A stretch of 64,000 nt of DNA from the NCBI RefSeq assembly GCF_032062135.1, contig NC_092861.1, positions 64,973,505 through 65,037,504 of the forward strand, given 5' to 3'. The position numbers were made by a program, and so were the translations under genes. Each line of letters begins with the position of its first letter. Positions within the stretch are counted from its first letter, which is position 1. The notes under the pieces are model-generated. The model searched no databases and was not told where the DNA came from. It saw only the letters and a program-made list of their open reading frames with translations. Positions 46,897 through 58,821 of the stretch are shown piece by piece. The stretch is from Pyxicephalus adspersus. Lineage: Eukaryota > Chordata > Amphibia > Anura > Pyxicephalidae.

Positions 46897-49359
46897 CAAA
46901 TTATTTTTTTCAACTGCATTTATTTCCCAATTATTTTTTGCTATAAAGGGAGGTAAACCTTCCTGTTGCATGTAGTTTATATGACAGTGACTGATTGAAT
47001 GACACTTTTACTGCTTTGAAATATGCCCAGAGAGTTTTAGTTTGCACATGTTGTACACTAGATAGCATGGTATACATATATGGGGGCATACACATGAATA
47101 CAACAATATGAAATTTTACCAAATATACCAAATATAAATATAAAGTTGTGATACCGTTGCACTTATTTCTTCTAACAACGTTGTGTGTTAATAGACAAAA
47201 AAGCATCAAACTTTTTTGGATTTATTTAAAGAGTGAAAAACGGATGACCTTTTAACTTACAACAGCCAATCGCCTTTTACTGACAACTGCAAACCTGGCT
47301 ATGCTAGTAATCTAGGATATGTAAAGCTCTGTCACAAACTGTAAATGGGCACTGTACAGTGAATGAACATTTCTTTTCTGCTTCCCATATAACTTTAAAC
47401 CCCTCACAGACAAATTTCCTTTCTTCTAACAATACATTATAGTGCATAAAAAAATAAAGCTAGCTCCAAAATGAGCATGCATTGCAAGGAAATGCCAAGC
47501 ACTTTTCTAAAATTGATTTAATGAAGAAATATAGAATGTTCACTTAGCAAAGTGAATATCTTTATTAAAAAAGGGTTGTGTACAGTTTGCAATGTAATAG
47601 TTTACATGAATGATGCTAGAGTCAGTTTTTTGAAATGTGGGAGTTTTTTTTTTTAACTTAAATCCATGAAACAAAGAATATTGCACTCTTTTGAACAAAC
47701 ATATTGATATATTATGAGATTGATTTTAAATGATCATCCTGTACCTTTCAATGTGATTGACAATTAATCAATTAATGAATATTTTTTGTACTAATCTCTA
47801 CCATTTTGATTGGGTATATTGGGACTGTAAACACCTGTTATTTATCTGGTATTTGTACTTTGTTAACTGTATATTTTGTTAACCTCATATAAAAAATATT
47901 TTGTAAGTTCACTTAGCTTAGTGAATACAATAAAGTGATCTATATATGTACTCAATACCAAAAAGGGTTCAAGTAATGTAAAAGATGACCATTGGGCTTC
48001 CTGTCCTAAAGACCATATTAGCAGCCCAACGGCAAACTAGGGGAGTGCATAAAGCAGGCTGACATTGCTGCTAATGATTTTGAGTAAGCTGTGGTCTGTT
48101 TTTAGCCTGAAAAAGGAAGTTACTGACAGGTTACCCAAGTAAGAAACAATGCTGGTAAACAATATGCAGGATGGGTTAAAGCTGGATAGGAGTATGTTTA
48201 TTATTTGTGTTAAGAAAAGTGCATTCAGGGAAACAATTATAAACACAAAAATAGTTTATTTATACTTTATTAAAGAAACTTTTTTGATGAAATTGAAAAA
48301 CTGACATAGGATCTGGAAGGTGCTTGCTTACCTGCTCAATTCAGAAGAAAAATTATTATTATATTTATAAAAAAAGGAGCTGCATATTGCTAAAAATCTT
48401 GATGATTTGAAAATCTACTGGGTTAAAGAAATCCACCATTGTTGTTTTATAAATAATTAATAAAAAGTGTAACTGAAGTGAAATTAAAGAATGATCAGGA
48501 GAACTGAATGGTCTGATTTAAGCCAAAAAATAAAAAACTTCCACAACTATTTTTTTTTTTTTTGTTAAACTTAACAAATATTTCTTCTGGTAGTGACAAC
48601 AAGGTGACAGAAGCTGCTCTCTGAGAGACCAGTCCTGTGCCCCCCCTTGGGATGACATCACTTTTGAACTCATAAGGACATTATATTTGTTCTTTCCAAG
48701 TAAAATGTGTCCTGCCAGCCAGCAGCATGATCATGGCAGACCAGACCTCTAACACTGCAGGGCAGCATACTGACCCAGGATCTTGGGCTTTTAGGGACAT
48801 TTTGGTCTCCTGAGGGATGAGCTCTATTTTGACCTTTTTAATAATTGGCCCATTATTTCTGTTTGTAGCAGGTTGCAACCAGTTCAGGACTTTAAATAAT
48901 TTTTCCCTGTATTCTGATATTCAAATGTGTTTGATTCCATGCTTGTGTTTGTACTCATTTTTATGGCTTTGTACATTCTGTGTGAATATAGAAATGTTTT
49001 GTTTTATTTGGAATTGGAAATTAATGAATCCTACTCCCGTTGTTGGAATTTAGGAAATACATAAAATATTATTTTGTCTCTGAAATGGTATTGCATGGAA
49101 CATACAGATAAATTTAGTCTGCTCAAAATCAAACCTCAGTGCAGTATTGAAAATTTGATATTTTTGTTTGACCTTGTAAATGATACAATGATCTATAGCA
49201 AAGGTCACAAGAAATAGGACAGCAGTGCTGAAATATTAAACACTTTAAAAAACATAAAAGGGAAAATGAAACAATCATAGGCTCTTTATATAATGGAAAA
49301 ATGCTAAATAATAAAAAAATTCAATCAAGAATCTGTTTGACTTCAATGCCTGACAGAAA
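46896..49359. other. AT-rich sequence, no gene seen
   Basis: A 92-codon minus-strand frame (46931-47209) and others lack domains. The block 48600-48830 is less AT-rich and could be an unclassified repeat. Nothing firm. Confidence 0.4.
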
Positions 49360-49581
49360 GGGTCCGATTTATTAAAGCTCTCGAAGGCTGGAGAGGATAC
49401 ACTTTCATCAGTGAAGCTGGGTGACCCAGAAAACCTGGAATGGATCTGGTCCAGCATTCAAAACATTTTCTAACAAATAGAAAATGACTTAGGAAATCCA
49501 TTTCAGGTTGGCAGAATCATCCAGCTCCACTGATGAAAGTATATTCTCTCCAGCCTTCGAGAGCTTTAATAAATCTGGCCC
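49360..49581. mobile_element. Complete palindromic MITE family A
   Basis: The 222-bp element is an extended imperfect palindrome. The left end GGGTCCGATTTATTAAAGCT mirrors the right end AGCTTTAATAAATCTGGCCC. TCGAAGGCTGGAGAG, CACTTTCATCAGTG, CTGGGTGA and CCTGGAATGGAT recur inverted as CTCTCCAGCCTTCGA, CACTGATGAAAG, TCATCCAG and ATCCATTTCAGG. The dyad centre is near 49470. Foldback MITEs of this kind are non-autonomous DNA transposons, but the target duplication is not clear enough to assign a superfamily. Confidence 0.8.
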
Positions 49582-50316
49582 AAAATATCTCATAATGTGA
49601 AGAGGCAGGGTAATAATCTGTCCCAAAATATTACTACATATTTGACCAATCTCATAAGGAAAATCTCATTTTAAAACCCGCAAGCCAGTGCATTGGCAAT
49701 CAGAACAAACTACATTTCTACTTACACATAACACCATTTAGAAAGCTTTGTTGTAACCATAGTACAAAAAGTGTATGTTCAAGAATGTGATCAGTGTTTA
49801 AAATCCAAACAAAAGATCCATGTGTCATTGTAACAAGCACAAAGTAAGATCACACAGGATGTTGAGGACAGGCCAGCTTTCTTACAACAAAGTAATTTAT
49901 TTACCATGTAAAACGTTGCAGAATCTATCCTATAAAGTAAGGTTATACTATAAAACTTTCATTGTAACAACAGCAGAACCGATTTTCAATAAACTGAATT
50001 ATCTGAATTTAATAAAACTGTTTATCTCTTCTTGTTCTAGTTGCAAAGTAGATGCCTAGAAAAGTTTCACTTCAATGCTTCATCATAGTTAAGCTTGGAA
50101 AAAAACATTATTAACAATATGAAGTAATATTACTAGCAAATGTAACTGTTCCACCATGAATGCCTGCCAGGTAAAAATAGTTATACAAAAATATGTTAAT
50201 ATGTACCACAATTTCAAACTAACTGGATTTTCTGTCTCTTAACTGTGGCCTGGTAAACTGTCTCTGAACTCCTGAGCTACTCCAGCCCTCACAGTTCAGC
50301 CAGGTGCAAGAACATA
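49582..50316. other. Unassigned AT-rich sequence
   Basis: A 79-codon frame (49820-50059) has no domain. Confidence 0.4.
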
Positions 50317-50525
50317 TAAAGCAGAACTGGAATTCTTTGTAAAAATTAGTGATCAGACTGGTCTTTAATTCAGAAAGGGACAGCTGATGTAAAGAAGAGG
50401 AGGAAGATGGCAATGCTCTTGATGGAATGGGGACAGGTGAGTGAAAAAATAAAATTTTAATCAGGCAGCTATATTTATTTTATTGCATAAGGGACATTAC
50501 CTGTTACTTCTGCAATAAAGACCTT
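50317..50525 (+). mobile_element. T2-like fragment
   Basis: TAAAGCAGAACTGGAATTC at the left, AAGATGGCAAT at 50404-50414, and TTTATTGCATAAGGGACA and TTCTGCAATAAAGACC at the right resemble the fragments at 4561 and 58822. Termini with TTAA are not preserved. Confidence 0.4.
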
Positions 50526-50596
50526 TCTGATTGCAGTTTTATAGTTCTGTTATAGTTTACAGAAAACTCAGTAAAATTTAGATAACCAGTGTAAAC

Positions 50597-50601
<5 letters not shown>

Positions 50602-50654
<53 letters not shown>
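50602..50654. repeat. (TA)n microsatellite
   Basis: About 26 TA units, the longest dinucleotide tract in the window. Confidence 0.96.
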
Positions 50655-50658
<4 letters not shown>

Positions 50659-51235
50659 TAGTAATAATCCAATGATTCTACACAGAGGCATTCAACAGGA
50701 AAGGGAAAAATATGTCTACATACTCACTTTAAAGCTGGATGCAGATATTAATGCACAATATGCATAGAATGGACATACATATGATTACTTGTTTTTTTAT
50801 TTATTATAACACTGACTTCATTAGGCATGTGCTTTTCTGCATGTATTGTTTGCTCATTCCCATTGAAAAGAGTTAAAAGACTTGTTTGTGTCTTGCCCGT
50901 GAGAATAAAAGCTGGTTTGTATAATTTTCTGCCTCAAGGAATCTTTTGCAGTTCTCATGTTAATATTAGTGAGCTGCACTGCAAACAAAAAAAATAGTTC
51001 TTCTTTGTATAATAATAAATCCCCAGATATATATATATTTATAATTATTGTAGTATATAATTATATATGCATCTATATATATACACATATAGAAAAAACT
51101 TTTAACTTTAAATCATCCAAAACTTTATTTTATTTTTTTAACTAATAGAATATCTGTCTACTGGTGTATAAATGTAAAGGATTGTATCAATCAATGATTA
51201 TGAAATGTCTAATTGCAAAAAAAAAAACAAATAGC
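50655..51235. other. Unassigned AT-rich sequence
   Basis: TATA-rich patches near 51025-51090. Nothing else. Confidence 0.4.
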
Positions 51236-53036
51236 TAATTTGGCGCAAGTGCTAATTGCAAGTGAATTTCTATCACCTGTGCGCTTACATTTGAGCATAT
51301 ATAGGGGTGTGGTTTAACTTGCTTTTTCCTTTTGTCTTTTTTTCTTGGAGGGGCAGGGATGGTTGTTGTTTTGTTTGTTATCCTAATTAATCTATGTTGC
51401 TGCATTTGATACTTTGCTTACACTTTAGCACAATAGCTTCTTTTTTTTTCAACTTTGAATGTTTCAATGTCTATTTTGGAATTTTGAAGTCAATGTTAAT
51501 GCTATGTTATGTTATATTTGTGGCCATATTGTTTGATTGCAAAATTCTGCTTTTATTACCACTTTGAAATGTTTGTCCTGCATAAATATTTTCTAATTAA
51601 GTTTTCCACCCTTGATAGGCCAAAATTGCAGATTGGTTTTGTAAGCATTTTTTGAATGCAATATTTGTTGGGCCATTTTTGAACTATTTTTGCTTTACAT
51701 GGAAGTGTGGGTTTACATGTGTTTTGTTTGTTCTTTTTAATTTTTTTTGTCATTTAGTGTAAATTTAGTGATGTGATGTGTGTGTGTTTTTTTTGTGTTT
51801 TTTATATTTTATTGTGACCTTTTACAAATGTTTCTTTTGAAAAAAGTTTTTTGTAAAATGTTGTTGTTTGTTTTTACGGGGGTTGGTTATGTAATCTCCT
51901 TTCCAATCTCCTAGGACACACAGTTTAAAAAGTCAATTGTGATTCTTTTTAAGCTGTTCCTTTCCTAAAACAGCACAATTGTCTCAGTTGTTTGATGCGC
52001 ATAGTTGTGCGCTAAACTTCAGGAGTGTGTAGCTCATAGTTGTGCACCAAGGCGGACCTGCTATGTGCACCTGAACTGTTTTATCAGTTGAAAAATGCAC
52101 TGCACTTTTGCAAAGTCCTCATTCAGGTAAGTTTGTATTTTTTGTGTATATTGCTTGTTTTGCTTCACATGCACTCATGTATGTATAGACATGAGGGCAC
52201 ATGAAGCCAAACATGTATATATGCATTTAGATGTGTGTACATATACATAGAAAAGAGAAATTATAACAAGAAATAGGCAAAGAGGGCTTTTCGGACCATA
52301 TTGCTTCACATTGAAATGATTGCCTGTTCTTATGATTTCTGATCAGCCATAATAGTACTAATGAAAATGCATATGTATTTGTATACATTTAAATGTATTT
52401 TAACATACACACACAAGTGAAATCACTAAATGTTCCTTAATACATGTATTATAACATGTTTGCCTATAATCCTTTACTAAAATATTTGATTTCTCCAAAA
52501 TCAAACTAGAATGAAATTTTTATCAGGTCACAAATGTTTGTTCACATATTTTTTACACTCATACTATTGCGTGTTGACATATTTGATAGTGCTTCTTAGT
52601 ATATATCCAGCTTGATAGAAATTAATTTGCAGTGTTGCAACCAAAAGAAAAAGTATCAAAACAACAAGTGCAACAAATGTAACTATAAGTTAAACAGGTT
52701 TGTGATTGAGTAGAATGTAACATAAAAAAGAAGCACTTACACAAAAAAAACATCAAGCAATAAAGATTCAAACTGACCTGTAAAATGGACTGGAGATGCG
52801 CACAGAACGGGGCGCAGGTGTACGCTAATCAATTGCTATCACCTCACCTTTGAGTTTAACATCTGCTCCTGAATCGCGCAGCCTTAATTGGCGTATTCAA
52901 GATCCTTGCTAATCTTTGCAGGAAACCGGCAGGCGAGTTCACTAGAACTCGGGCCCGACTCGCGGCAATAGAGCTTGCTGACCGGCGCATATGTTTGCGT
53001 GTCGAGCATACGCACATTTCATTGATAAATCAGGAC
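51236..53036. other. Composite repeat block with GCGCA-type words
   Basis: The left edge has TTGGCGCAAGTGCTAATTGC and CTATCACCTGTGCGC. The right part has GGCGCAGGTGTACGCTAATC, TTGCTATCACCTCACC and a GC-rich end that finishes TGATAAATCAGGACC. In between, TTGATGCGCATAGTTGTGCG and ATAGTTGTGCACC are local repeats. The shared words suggest one old element or two related ones framing 1.8 kb. The interior is T-rich on the plus strand and has no recognisable protein. Confidence 0.3.
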
Positions 53037-54877
53037 CTCTGTGTCCAACACTAAATCCCATCTTCTCTGGATCTTCTTCTGAGTTTGGCATCTTCATTCT
53101 TTTTGATTGACTGGCCCTTGAGGAATTAATTCCATCATGTGTGCAGGGCAGTACGTTCTCCTTGCATCCAGAGCAACTAAGATTGTATTATAGCAACATA
53201 CGCATAGCTCTACTTAAAACATTGACAAAGAAAAAGCTGACAGGCAATGCAATAGCATTTATGGTAAAATAATATATAAAAGAGTCTTGTCTGGTTTAAA
53301 AAGGCTTAGGTTCCACTAAACTGTGCCATTACTAACATATTTTACTGCACAAATCCTTGATATCTTTTGAGATATTAGGCTAAGTAACTGCCAAGCCAAC
53401 AAACATCTATGTCCAAAGCAAGTTGGAAAAATAATTATTTCTTAATCTAAATATGGAAGTTAGCAGTTTTTACCTTGATTCTGTTATTCTACCTACAAGT
53501 TCCATTGTCCTTTGCATCTGAGATGTTTGAGCTCCTCATAGGTTTCATTCAAATTCTTTCTAAAGGTCTTTGCATTCCTTCTAAACTGCTTTCTGGGTTT
53601 TTTTTTTCTGCTTGTCAATAAACCAATGGAATACAATTGTATGGTTTAATAGTTTTTTTTCTCAGAAAGCCTATCTAAATATTACCTGGATGGGCATTGG
53701 GGGTAAAGGTTTCATCACCAATTGAGCCTAGAAGGGATGACCAGTGGAATTTGGCAAAATGTATCCCACAAACTAAATTTGATGCCTAAAGGAAAATATA
53801 CAGCTAAATTCAATCATACCTTCAATTATTAATCACCTACATGTTTAAAACAAAAAAAACTGATCACTGATAGACCTATATTATACAAAACTGATAGATC
53901 ACCTATAATATACATTTGCAAAGATTTTCCTTACATCACATGAGAGCAGTCAGAAATATGAATTATGATTATTGACTTGCTGCTATGTCTTACTGCAGTT
54001 TGCACCTTGCTTGTAAATATTACTATTACTGATTTTTTTATTGAAGCATTTTTTGTTGACACTAATAGTGAAGAAAATGCCATATTTTACTATAATCTGC
54101 CTCAGCCACTTTTCAGTGGAACTGTAAAATTACCTATAAGTATGATGAAAAATATCCTATTATTCTTTCAACAGCTGGTTAGCTAATTACTGGCTGCAAA
54201 TGTTTCAGAAAAGGATAATGGCATCATCTCAGTGTTTTTTTTCATTCTAAATGTTGGTAATAAAATTCCACATCCATGATTTATTTTCACTGAATGCTCT
54301 GGCTTTAACATTTATCTCCACAGCTTACCTGGATCACTGCAAAGATAAAAATCTGTCACTTTCCAAATGCATTGCTGTATACTTCATTTTCAAACAGCTT
54401 ATAATTTAATTTCTAACAGTAATAATTTGCATCCACTCAATCTATTTCTAACATCTAAGCGAGAATATTAAGTAGATCTAAAGGAGTGACTTTCATTAGT
54501 AAATAAGTATAAAGAGATTAAACACCCATTTCGCTCTCCAAGTAAAAAAGACATTTTGAGTTCATGATTCCTTCAGCAAAATTAGCAAAGGAGTAAGGAA
54601 GGTTTAATGCCTGCTGGCTGCAAAATTGGAAATTGCTTTCCTGGGGTTTTTGTAACTTCTTCATTACTTTTCTCAATCACCGTTCATTCTAAAAGTAGAC
54701 AGAAATGTGTAGATCATTTAGGGTATGTTATGAGACATGATTTATACCTAAAAAACTGGATTTCAAGTCACTTGTTTTTATTTAATTTGTCTTTGTTAAA
54801 GCAACCCTGTTGTACTAAAAAAAAAGCCATACCTGTAAGGAAAGAAGATAAATGTTTATTTTTCCTGGTCCATAAAA
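53037..54877. other. Repeat-poor sequence, no gene seen
   Basis: Frames at 53965-54186 and 54607-54927 have no domains. The part 54260-54660 reads as unique sequence with TAAT words. Nothing can be asserted. Confidence 0.4.
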
Positions 54878-54878
54878 G

Positions 54879-55195
54879 ATGTACACCAATCAGATGGACA
54901 CAGGGCTCGTCTCAGATGAGAATCTGACATGTGTACAGAGACTGTCCGATGTCGTTCATAGATCTGTCCTGGCGGATCCATAAAAGACAGAACATGAAAG
55001 GCTGTGATGAAAGTGAAGGAAGGAGAGCGCACTGGGGTCCCGCTGGCTTGTTCTCGCTCCGCCCTCCCCTGTCCATGGAGCAGAATGGCACTATATGTTC
55101 AGTGCACATTCATTCATCTTTCAGTTGTTTGTCATTCGAAACGATCGTAAAGGTTATTTCCAAAGATAAAAATCCAGTGTGTTTATGTAGACTAA
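54879..55195 (-). mobile_element. Harbinger-like MITE copy 3, decayed, inverted
   Basis: In reverse orientation it follows the 9979-10309 copy: AGATCTGTCCTGGCGGATCC, AGGAGAGCGCACTGGGGTCC, CCCTCCCCTGTCCATGGAG, TGCACATTCATTCATC, TTTGTCATTCGAAACGATCG and GTGTGTTTATGTAGAC, with TAA at 55193-55195. The other terminus is degraded (GATGTACACC near 54879). It is the most diverged of the three copies. Confidence 0.6.
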
Positions 55196-55373
55196 GACTG
55201 AACTTCTTTCCAGTTAGGTGGAATAGTCTCCCAGCTGGGAAACCAACATTTTTGGAAAAGCAGATCTTCTAGGCACCCGGCAAATCTTATCATTGGCTAT
55301 GTACTCCTGTGACGTGCAGATGTTCTTTAAAGAAAGGAACTATTAAGAGATGTTTATCTGTCTGGCAAGTCCC
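55196..55373. other. Short unassigned interval
   Basis: Nothing recognised between the MITE and the LTR-like element. Confidence 0.4.
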
Positions 55374-56018
55374 TGCTGTGCGCCATTGGAGTATAAAACA
55401 CTGTTTATTCTGTCCAGCAATGTAATTTGCAGCAGCATGGAGAACTAAGAAATAGCAGCAGCCCCTGCTCCCTTTAGCGGTGCAGGCTGATGTATTTTAT
55501 CGAGATCCACAGCACACACACAGTGGGACTGTGCACAGCTGACAGGGATTTTGGAGGCAAATTAGTTCCTGACTCTATCTATTTCATTGGCTGCTGGGAC
55601 TTTATAGCCTCTCTGCTCCCAATCACTAGTGCTTGTTGTAGCGTGTAGTGTTGTAGCGAGCTTGTGTAACTTGTCTGGTGGATGGATTATCTGTGAATGA
55701 CCTTTTGCTCTGCGTTCTGGACTTCTCTATTGGACTCTTAGTACTGCTTAAATCTATGGGCTCCCGGTCCTCTGTCAGCCCTTCCCCAGATACCATCCCT
55801 TGCGCACTAAGTCTTGGGGGCAACTGTGTGCTGGGAAACGCAACCAGTCTCCCAAGGCTGAGCAGGGGCTTGCTGTAAGTGAAGAGTGCGGTTTGAGATT
55901 GGGGGACTTGTGTCTGGCGAGTACTGTTGCTGGACTAGGGCCTTACAGGAACTCAGAAGATTGGGGGTACAATGTAAATTGTGTCCTTTCCCAGCCAACT
56001 TTGGTGGACCAGTTGACA
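55374..56018 (+). mobile_element. Solo-LTR-like element, family B, plus strand
   Basis: Collinear with the minus strand of 13180-13902. It runs from TGCTGTGCGCCATTGGAG to CCAGTTGACA. A TATA-like TTTATAG at 55601-55607 precedes CCTCTCTGCTCCC in both copies, marking a likely LTR promoter and transcription start region. GCAACCAGTCTCCCAAGG and GGGCCTTACA lie in the downstream part. No internal retroelement coding region adjoins it, and no target duplication is convincing. Confidence 0.6.
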
Positions 56019-56394
56019 GGACCATAATAGACTTTGCTGTAGTGGTCAAAGAAAAAGTAAAATATTGTTATTCTTCTTCTACATGTATGGTTCACCTGAA
56101 GTGTTTTTTTTTTTTTTTGTTTTCATTTAATAGACTATCTGTAACTTTCAACCAGTTGGCACTTCTGGTGCAGTAGTTTGAACACATTACCAATAGATTT
56201 TTAACCTTAAGTGTAGGTAAAGGTAAAGCCCAATTTTAATTAAATCAATTATTTATTTATTATATTTTGTAATAGTGTGAGTTAAGGTTGAAGTCTGTTG
56301 GATTTGAATGTTTTTTGCGTTCCTATTGATGAGAGTATTTATATATCACCAATAAATTATGCAGCGCTTAATAAGTCCATAATTATGTCAACTT
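56019..56394. other. Unassigned AT-rich sequence
   Basis: Poly-T at 56105-56119. CAGCGCTTAATAAG near 56361 may belong to the adjoining repeat. Confidence 0.4.
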
Positions 56395-56578
56395 TTGGGG
56401 GTAATCCGAATAACCTAACTGCATGGTATTTTGGAATGTGAGAGGAAGCCAGAGTACCCAGAGGAAACCCTTGCAAGCATAGGGAGAACCTGCAAACTCC
56501 ATGCAAATAGTGTCCTGGCCAACATTCGAACCTGGGACCCAGCGCTGCAAAGGACGCGTACTAACCTCTAGGCCTGGC
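56395..56578 (-). mobile_element. tRNA-like SINE remnant, minus strand
   Basis: On the minus strand, TAGAGGTTAGTACG (plus 56557-56570) resembles a tRNA A-box region. GGTTCGAATGT (plus 56522-56532) matches a B box at 9 of 11 positions. Downstream are GGCCAGGACACTATTTGCAT and GGAGTTTGCAGGTTCTCCCT, a body found in a dispersed vertebrate repeat. It would be transcribed by RNA polymerase III from internal sites if intact. It abuts the zinc-knuckle frame. Confidence 0.5.
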
Positions 56579-57004
56579 TATCAAACTGGAAATGTTTCTG
56601 GTGTGAACTTTATGAACATTGGGAGATCTGCAGTATCTTTTGATATGCCCAGGCCTGTTGCAGTTGTAGCAACTAAATGATTATGGCCTTCTTGTACTCC
56701 TGTATATGACAGATATGTCTGAAGTATTCCTCCCCTTGCCTTGTTCACACCAGTCCCTGAGTATTTTTGTGTACTGTTGGTAGGAGGTAGCGTTTCTAAG
56801 GGCAATTGTAACAGGATAGCCTACAAGAAATGTATTAGCCATTAAATAAAGGAACTCCACATCATCAAATGCAATGAATGGAATGAAGACATAAATAAAA
56901 ACAAAAACACATTTAGTGCACTTCGGAATGGTTATAACTTCTGACTTATTTTTATTGTTGTTTGTGCCGTTTTGTCCTAGACTGTTCATTTCTAGTGTGG
57001 TCAT
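56579..57004 (-). pseudogene. Gag-like CCHC zinc-knuckle frame, one internal stop
   Basis: The minus-strand frame from 57004 runs 107 codons to a TAA at 56681-56683. Twelve bases downstream, in the same frame, plus 56630-56671 encodes a perfect C-X2-C-X4-H-X4-C knuckle (CYNCNRPGHIKRYC), followed by a basic, histidine-containing tail until a stop inside the SINE. CCHC knuckles bind nucleic acid and are typical of retroelement Gag nucleocapsids, L1 ORF1 relatives and some cellular proteins. The upstream part has a CTKC pair and a hydrophobic stretch, unlike a standard capsid, so the type of protein is unresolved. The stop makes the frame non-functional as it stands. No protease or polymerase is found nearby. 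Confidence 0.45.
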
Positions 57005-57383
57005 TACAGCCTTGATTTACTAAAATGTGTGACTTTACACTGGGTCACCTGGGAGTTCAAATATGGCAGTTTTACAGAACAAATGTCCTCATCTATTACT
57101 GGCTCTGTATTTTCTGCATTGTTTTATATAATACCTTAAAAACAATAAAATAATGACAACCATACCTGAATGGCTACTGTTTCATTGCAGTGGTTATGTC
57201 ATTCAGTAGCTCTTTAAATTATACTTAATTAAAACAGTTTGATGGGAATGAAGGGTGATATAAAAATAAGTCAATACGCATGTTCAGTTCAGTACTTTAA
57301 ATTGGGGAAATGAAAGTCAGTTTATGACTGCTGTAAAATGAAATGCATCGTAGATACTTTGGTCAAGCAGTATTTCTAAAAAT
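57005..57383. other. Interval between two minus-strand frames
   Basis: AT-rich, with no coding similarity recognised. TTGATTTACTAAAATGTG near 57013 may be a scrap of MITE family A. Confidence 0.35.
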
Positions 57384-57712
57384 TTAGGAAAAGGAATAAC
57401 ATATACAAATGATTCTTCCATTAGAACACAGCAATTTGATAACATTTGCAGTAAATGAAAAGACTGATTTGGCAGTCTCTTTCACAAACATCTCTAGTGG
57501 TCCTTCACTAAAGGTTGGATAACACCTCATTGTGCAATTTTTCACGCTGTCTGCTAAGCTGGTAAACTTGAGAACTTGCACGTCAATGTTGCTCCAAAAA
57601 GTTCTTTCAATATATGGCTGCAGCACATGTTGCGTGTCCCCAAGCAGCACCGTTTCCTTGGTGCGAGGAAGCACTGAATGCACTGCAACCTCACTGCCAG
57701 TGTTAATTAGCC
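57384..57712 (-). CDS. Unassigned minus-strand open frame, possible exon or retroelement piece
   Basis: About 108 codons are open on the minus strand, ending at a TAA at 57384-57386. The frame has no in-frame ATG near its start, but begins just after a pyrimidine-rich tract ending CCTTAG (plus 57713-57718), which would serve as a splice acceptor. The predicted peptide starts LINTGSEVAVHS; LI-N-TGS resembles the LIDTGS active-site block of retropepsins with Asp replaced by Asn. The rest (QPYIERTFWSN, TMRCYPTFSEG) matches nothing I recognise. No strong donor site follows. It could be a decayed retroelement piece, a host exon or chance. Confidence 0.25.
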
Positions 57713-57777
57713 CTAAGGTAAAGTTTCAAAATGTAGAAAGGAGAGATAGACACTACTAATAGTTTTGTGGTTACACT

Positions 57778-58000
57778 GGACCTGAGATATTAAAGCTCTC
57801 AAAGACTGAAGAGGATAGACTAATATAGGAAAACCCGGATGATCTACCAAACCTGGAATGGATTTCTTAAAATCATTTGCTAATAACTAGCAATTTTTTT
57901 AAATCCTTGATCAAATCCATCCTAGGTTGCTGAATCACACGGGTTGTCCCATGAAAGTCTAGTCTTCTCCAGTCTTGGAGAACTTTATTAAATCAGGCCC
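57778..58000. mobile_element. Palindromic MITE family A, full-length but diverged
   Basis: GGACCTGAGATATTAAAGCT at the left and GGAGAACTTTATTAAATCAG, ending GGCCC, at the right are inverted. CCAAACCTGGAATGGATT and AAATCCATCCTAGGTTGC mark the inner arms. Length (223 bp) equals the 49360-49581 copy, with many substitutions. Confidence 0.7.
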
Positions 58001-58821
58001 ACTGACTCTAACCTCACTTTCCCCTTTATATGCTCGGTTGTAAGTGTCGAGACTTAAGATATATTTACTTTAATGGTGACCAGATCTGGCTTGTATTTAA
58101 GTGTAAAAAAGTAATTGTTAATCAGTTTAATTAATAACATTGAACATTTTAATTAATGAGAAACATAGAAAACAATAAATCTTTGGACTATTCAAATCTT
58201 TCTGTGGCTTTAGGAATATTCTAGTTACTTGTTGAGAAAGAAATCATTAAATAATCAATATGAATCATTTAGAAATAATTTAGTGATTCTGAGATGTAAG
58301 CTAAGGATACCAAGGGAACAATTTATCAAATGTATTAGGTTTTCCATAATGAATTTACTTAACTATTCTAAACTATGCAAGGAAAAGATTAATAGCATCA
58401 TTACTATGTTTGGTGTATTTATTGATGCTTTTTGCATCTAAGTTTTGATTATTGGGTAAGGCATGATGCAAACCAAAAATGTTGTTACTAGACTGTCTAA
58501 ATTACAAAGTGTACTGTCATACATACTTTACCTGAAACATATGAGCTGTAAATGTTCTCCATCTAAATCTATTTTTGTATTAGCATGACATTAGTCTTTT
58601 TAAAGTAGCTGGTGTGTAGCAGTGAATATATAATTTTATTAACAAAAAAGAAATTAATATTTAGCTCTATGGTTAAACTGCATTTTGTAGGACAGTAGAC
58701 AGAGAAAGGTAAGCAATAGTAAAGTCACTTTATGTGTAGGAAAAAAAATCTTTAGCTAGATTTAATATATTGGGCCAATGAATTTCTAGGGTAGGAAGAT
58801 TCTCATTTTTCAGGGCAATAA
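58001..58821. other. Unassigned AT-rich sequence
   Basis: A 70-codon frame (58229-58441) has no domain. Confidence 0.4.

Noticed and set aside
56522..56570. A- and B-box-like words considered as a tRNA gene
   Set aside because: The flanking sequence cannot form a cloverleaf acceptor stem and continues into a known type of SINE body.
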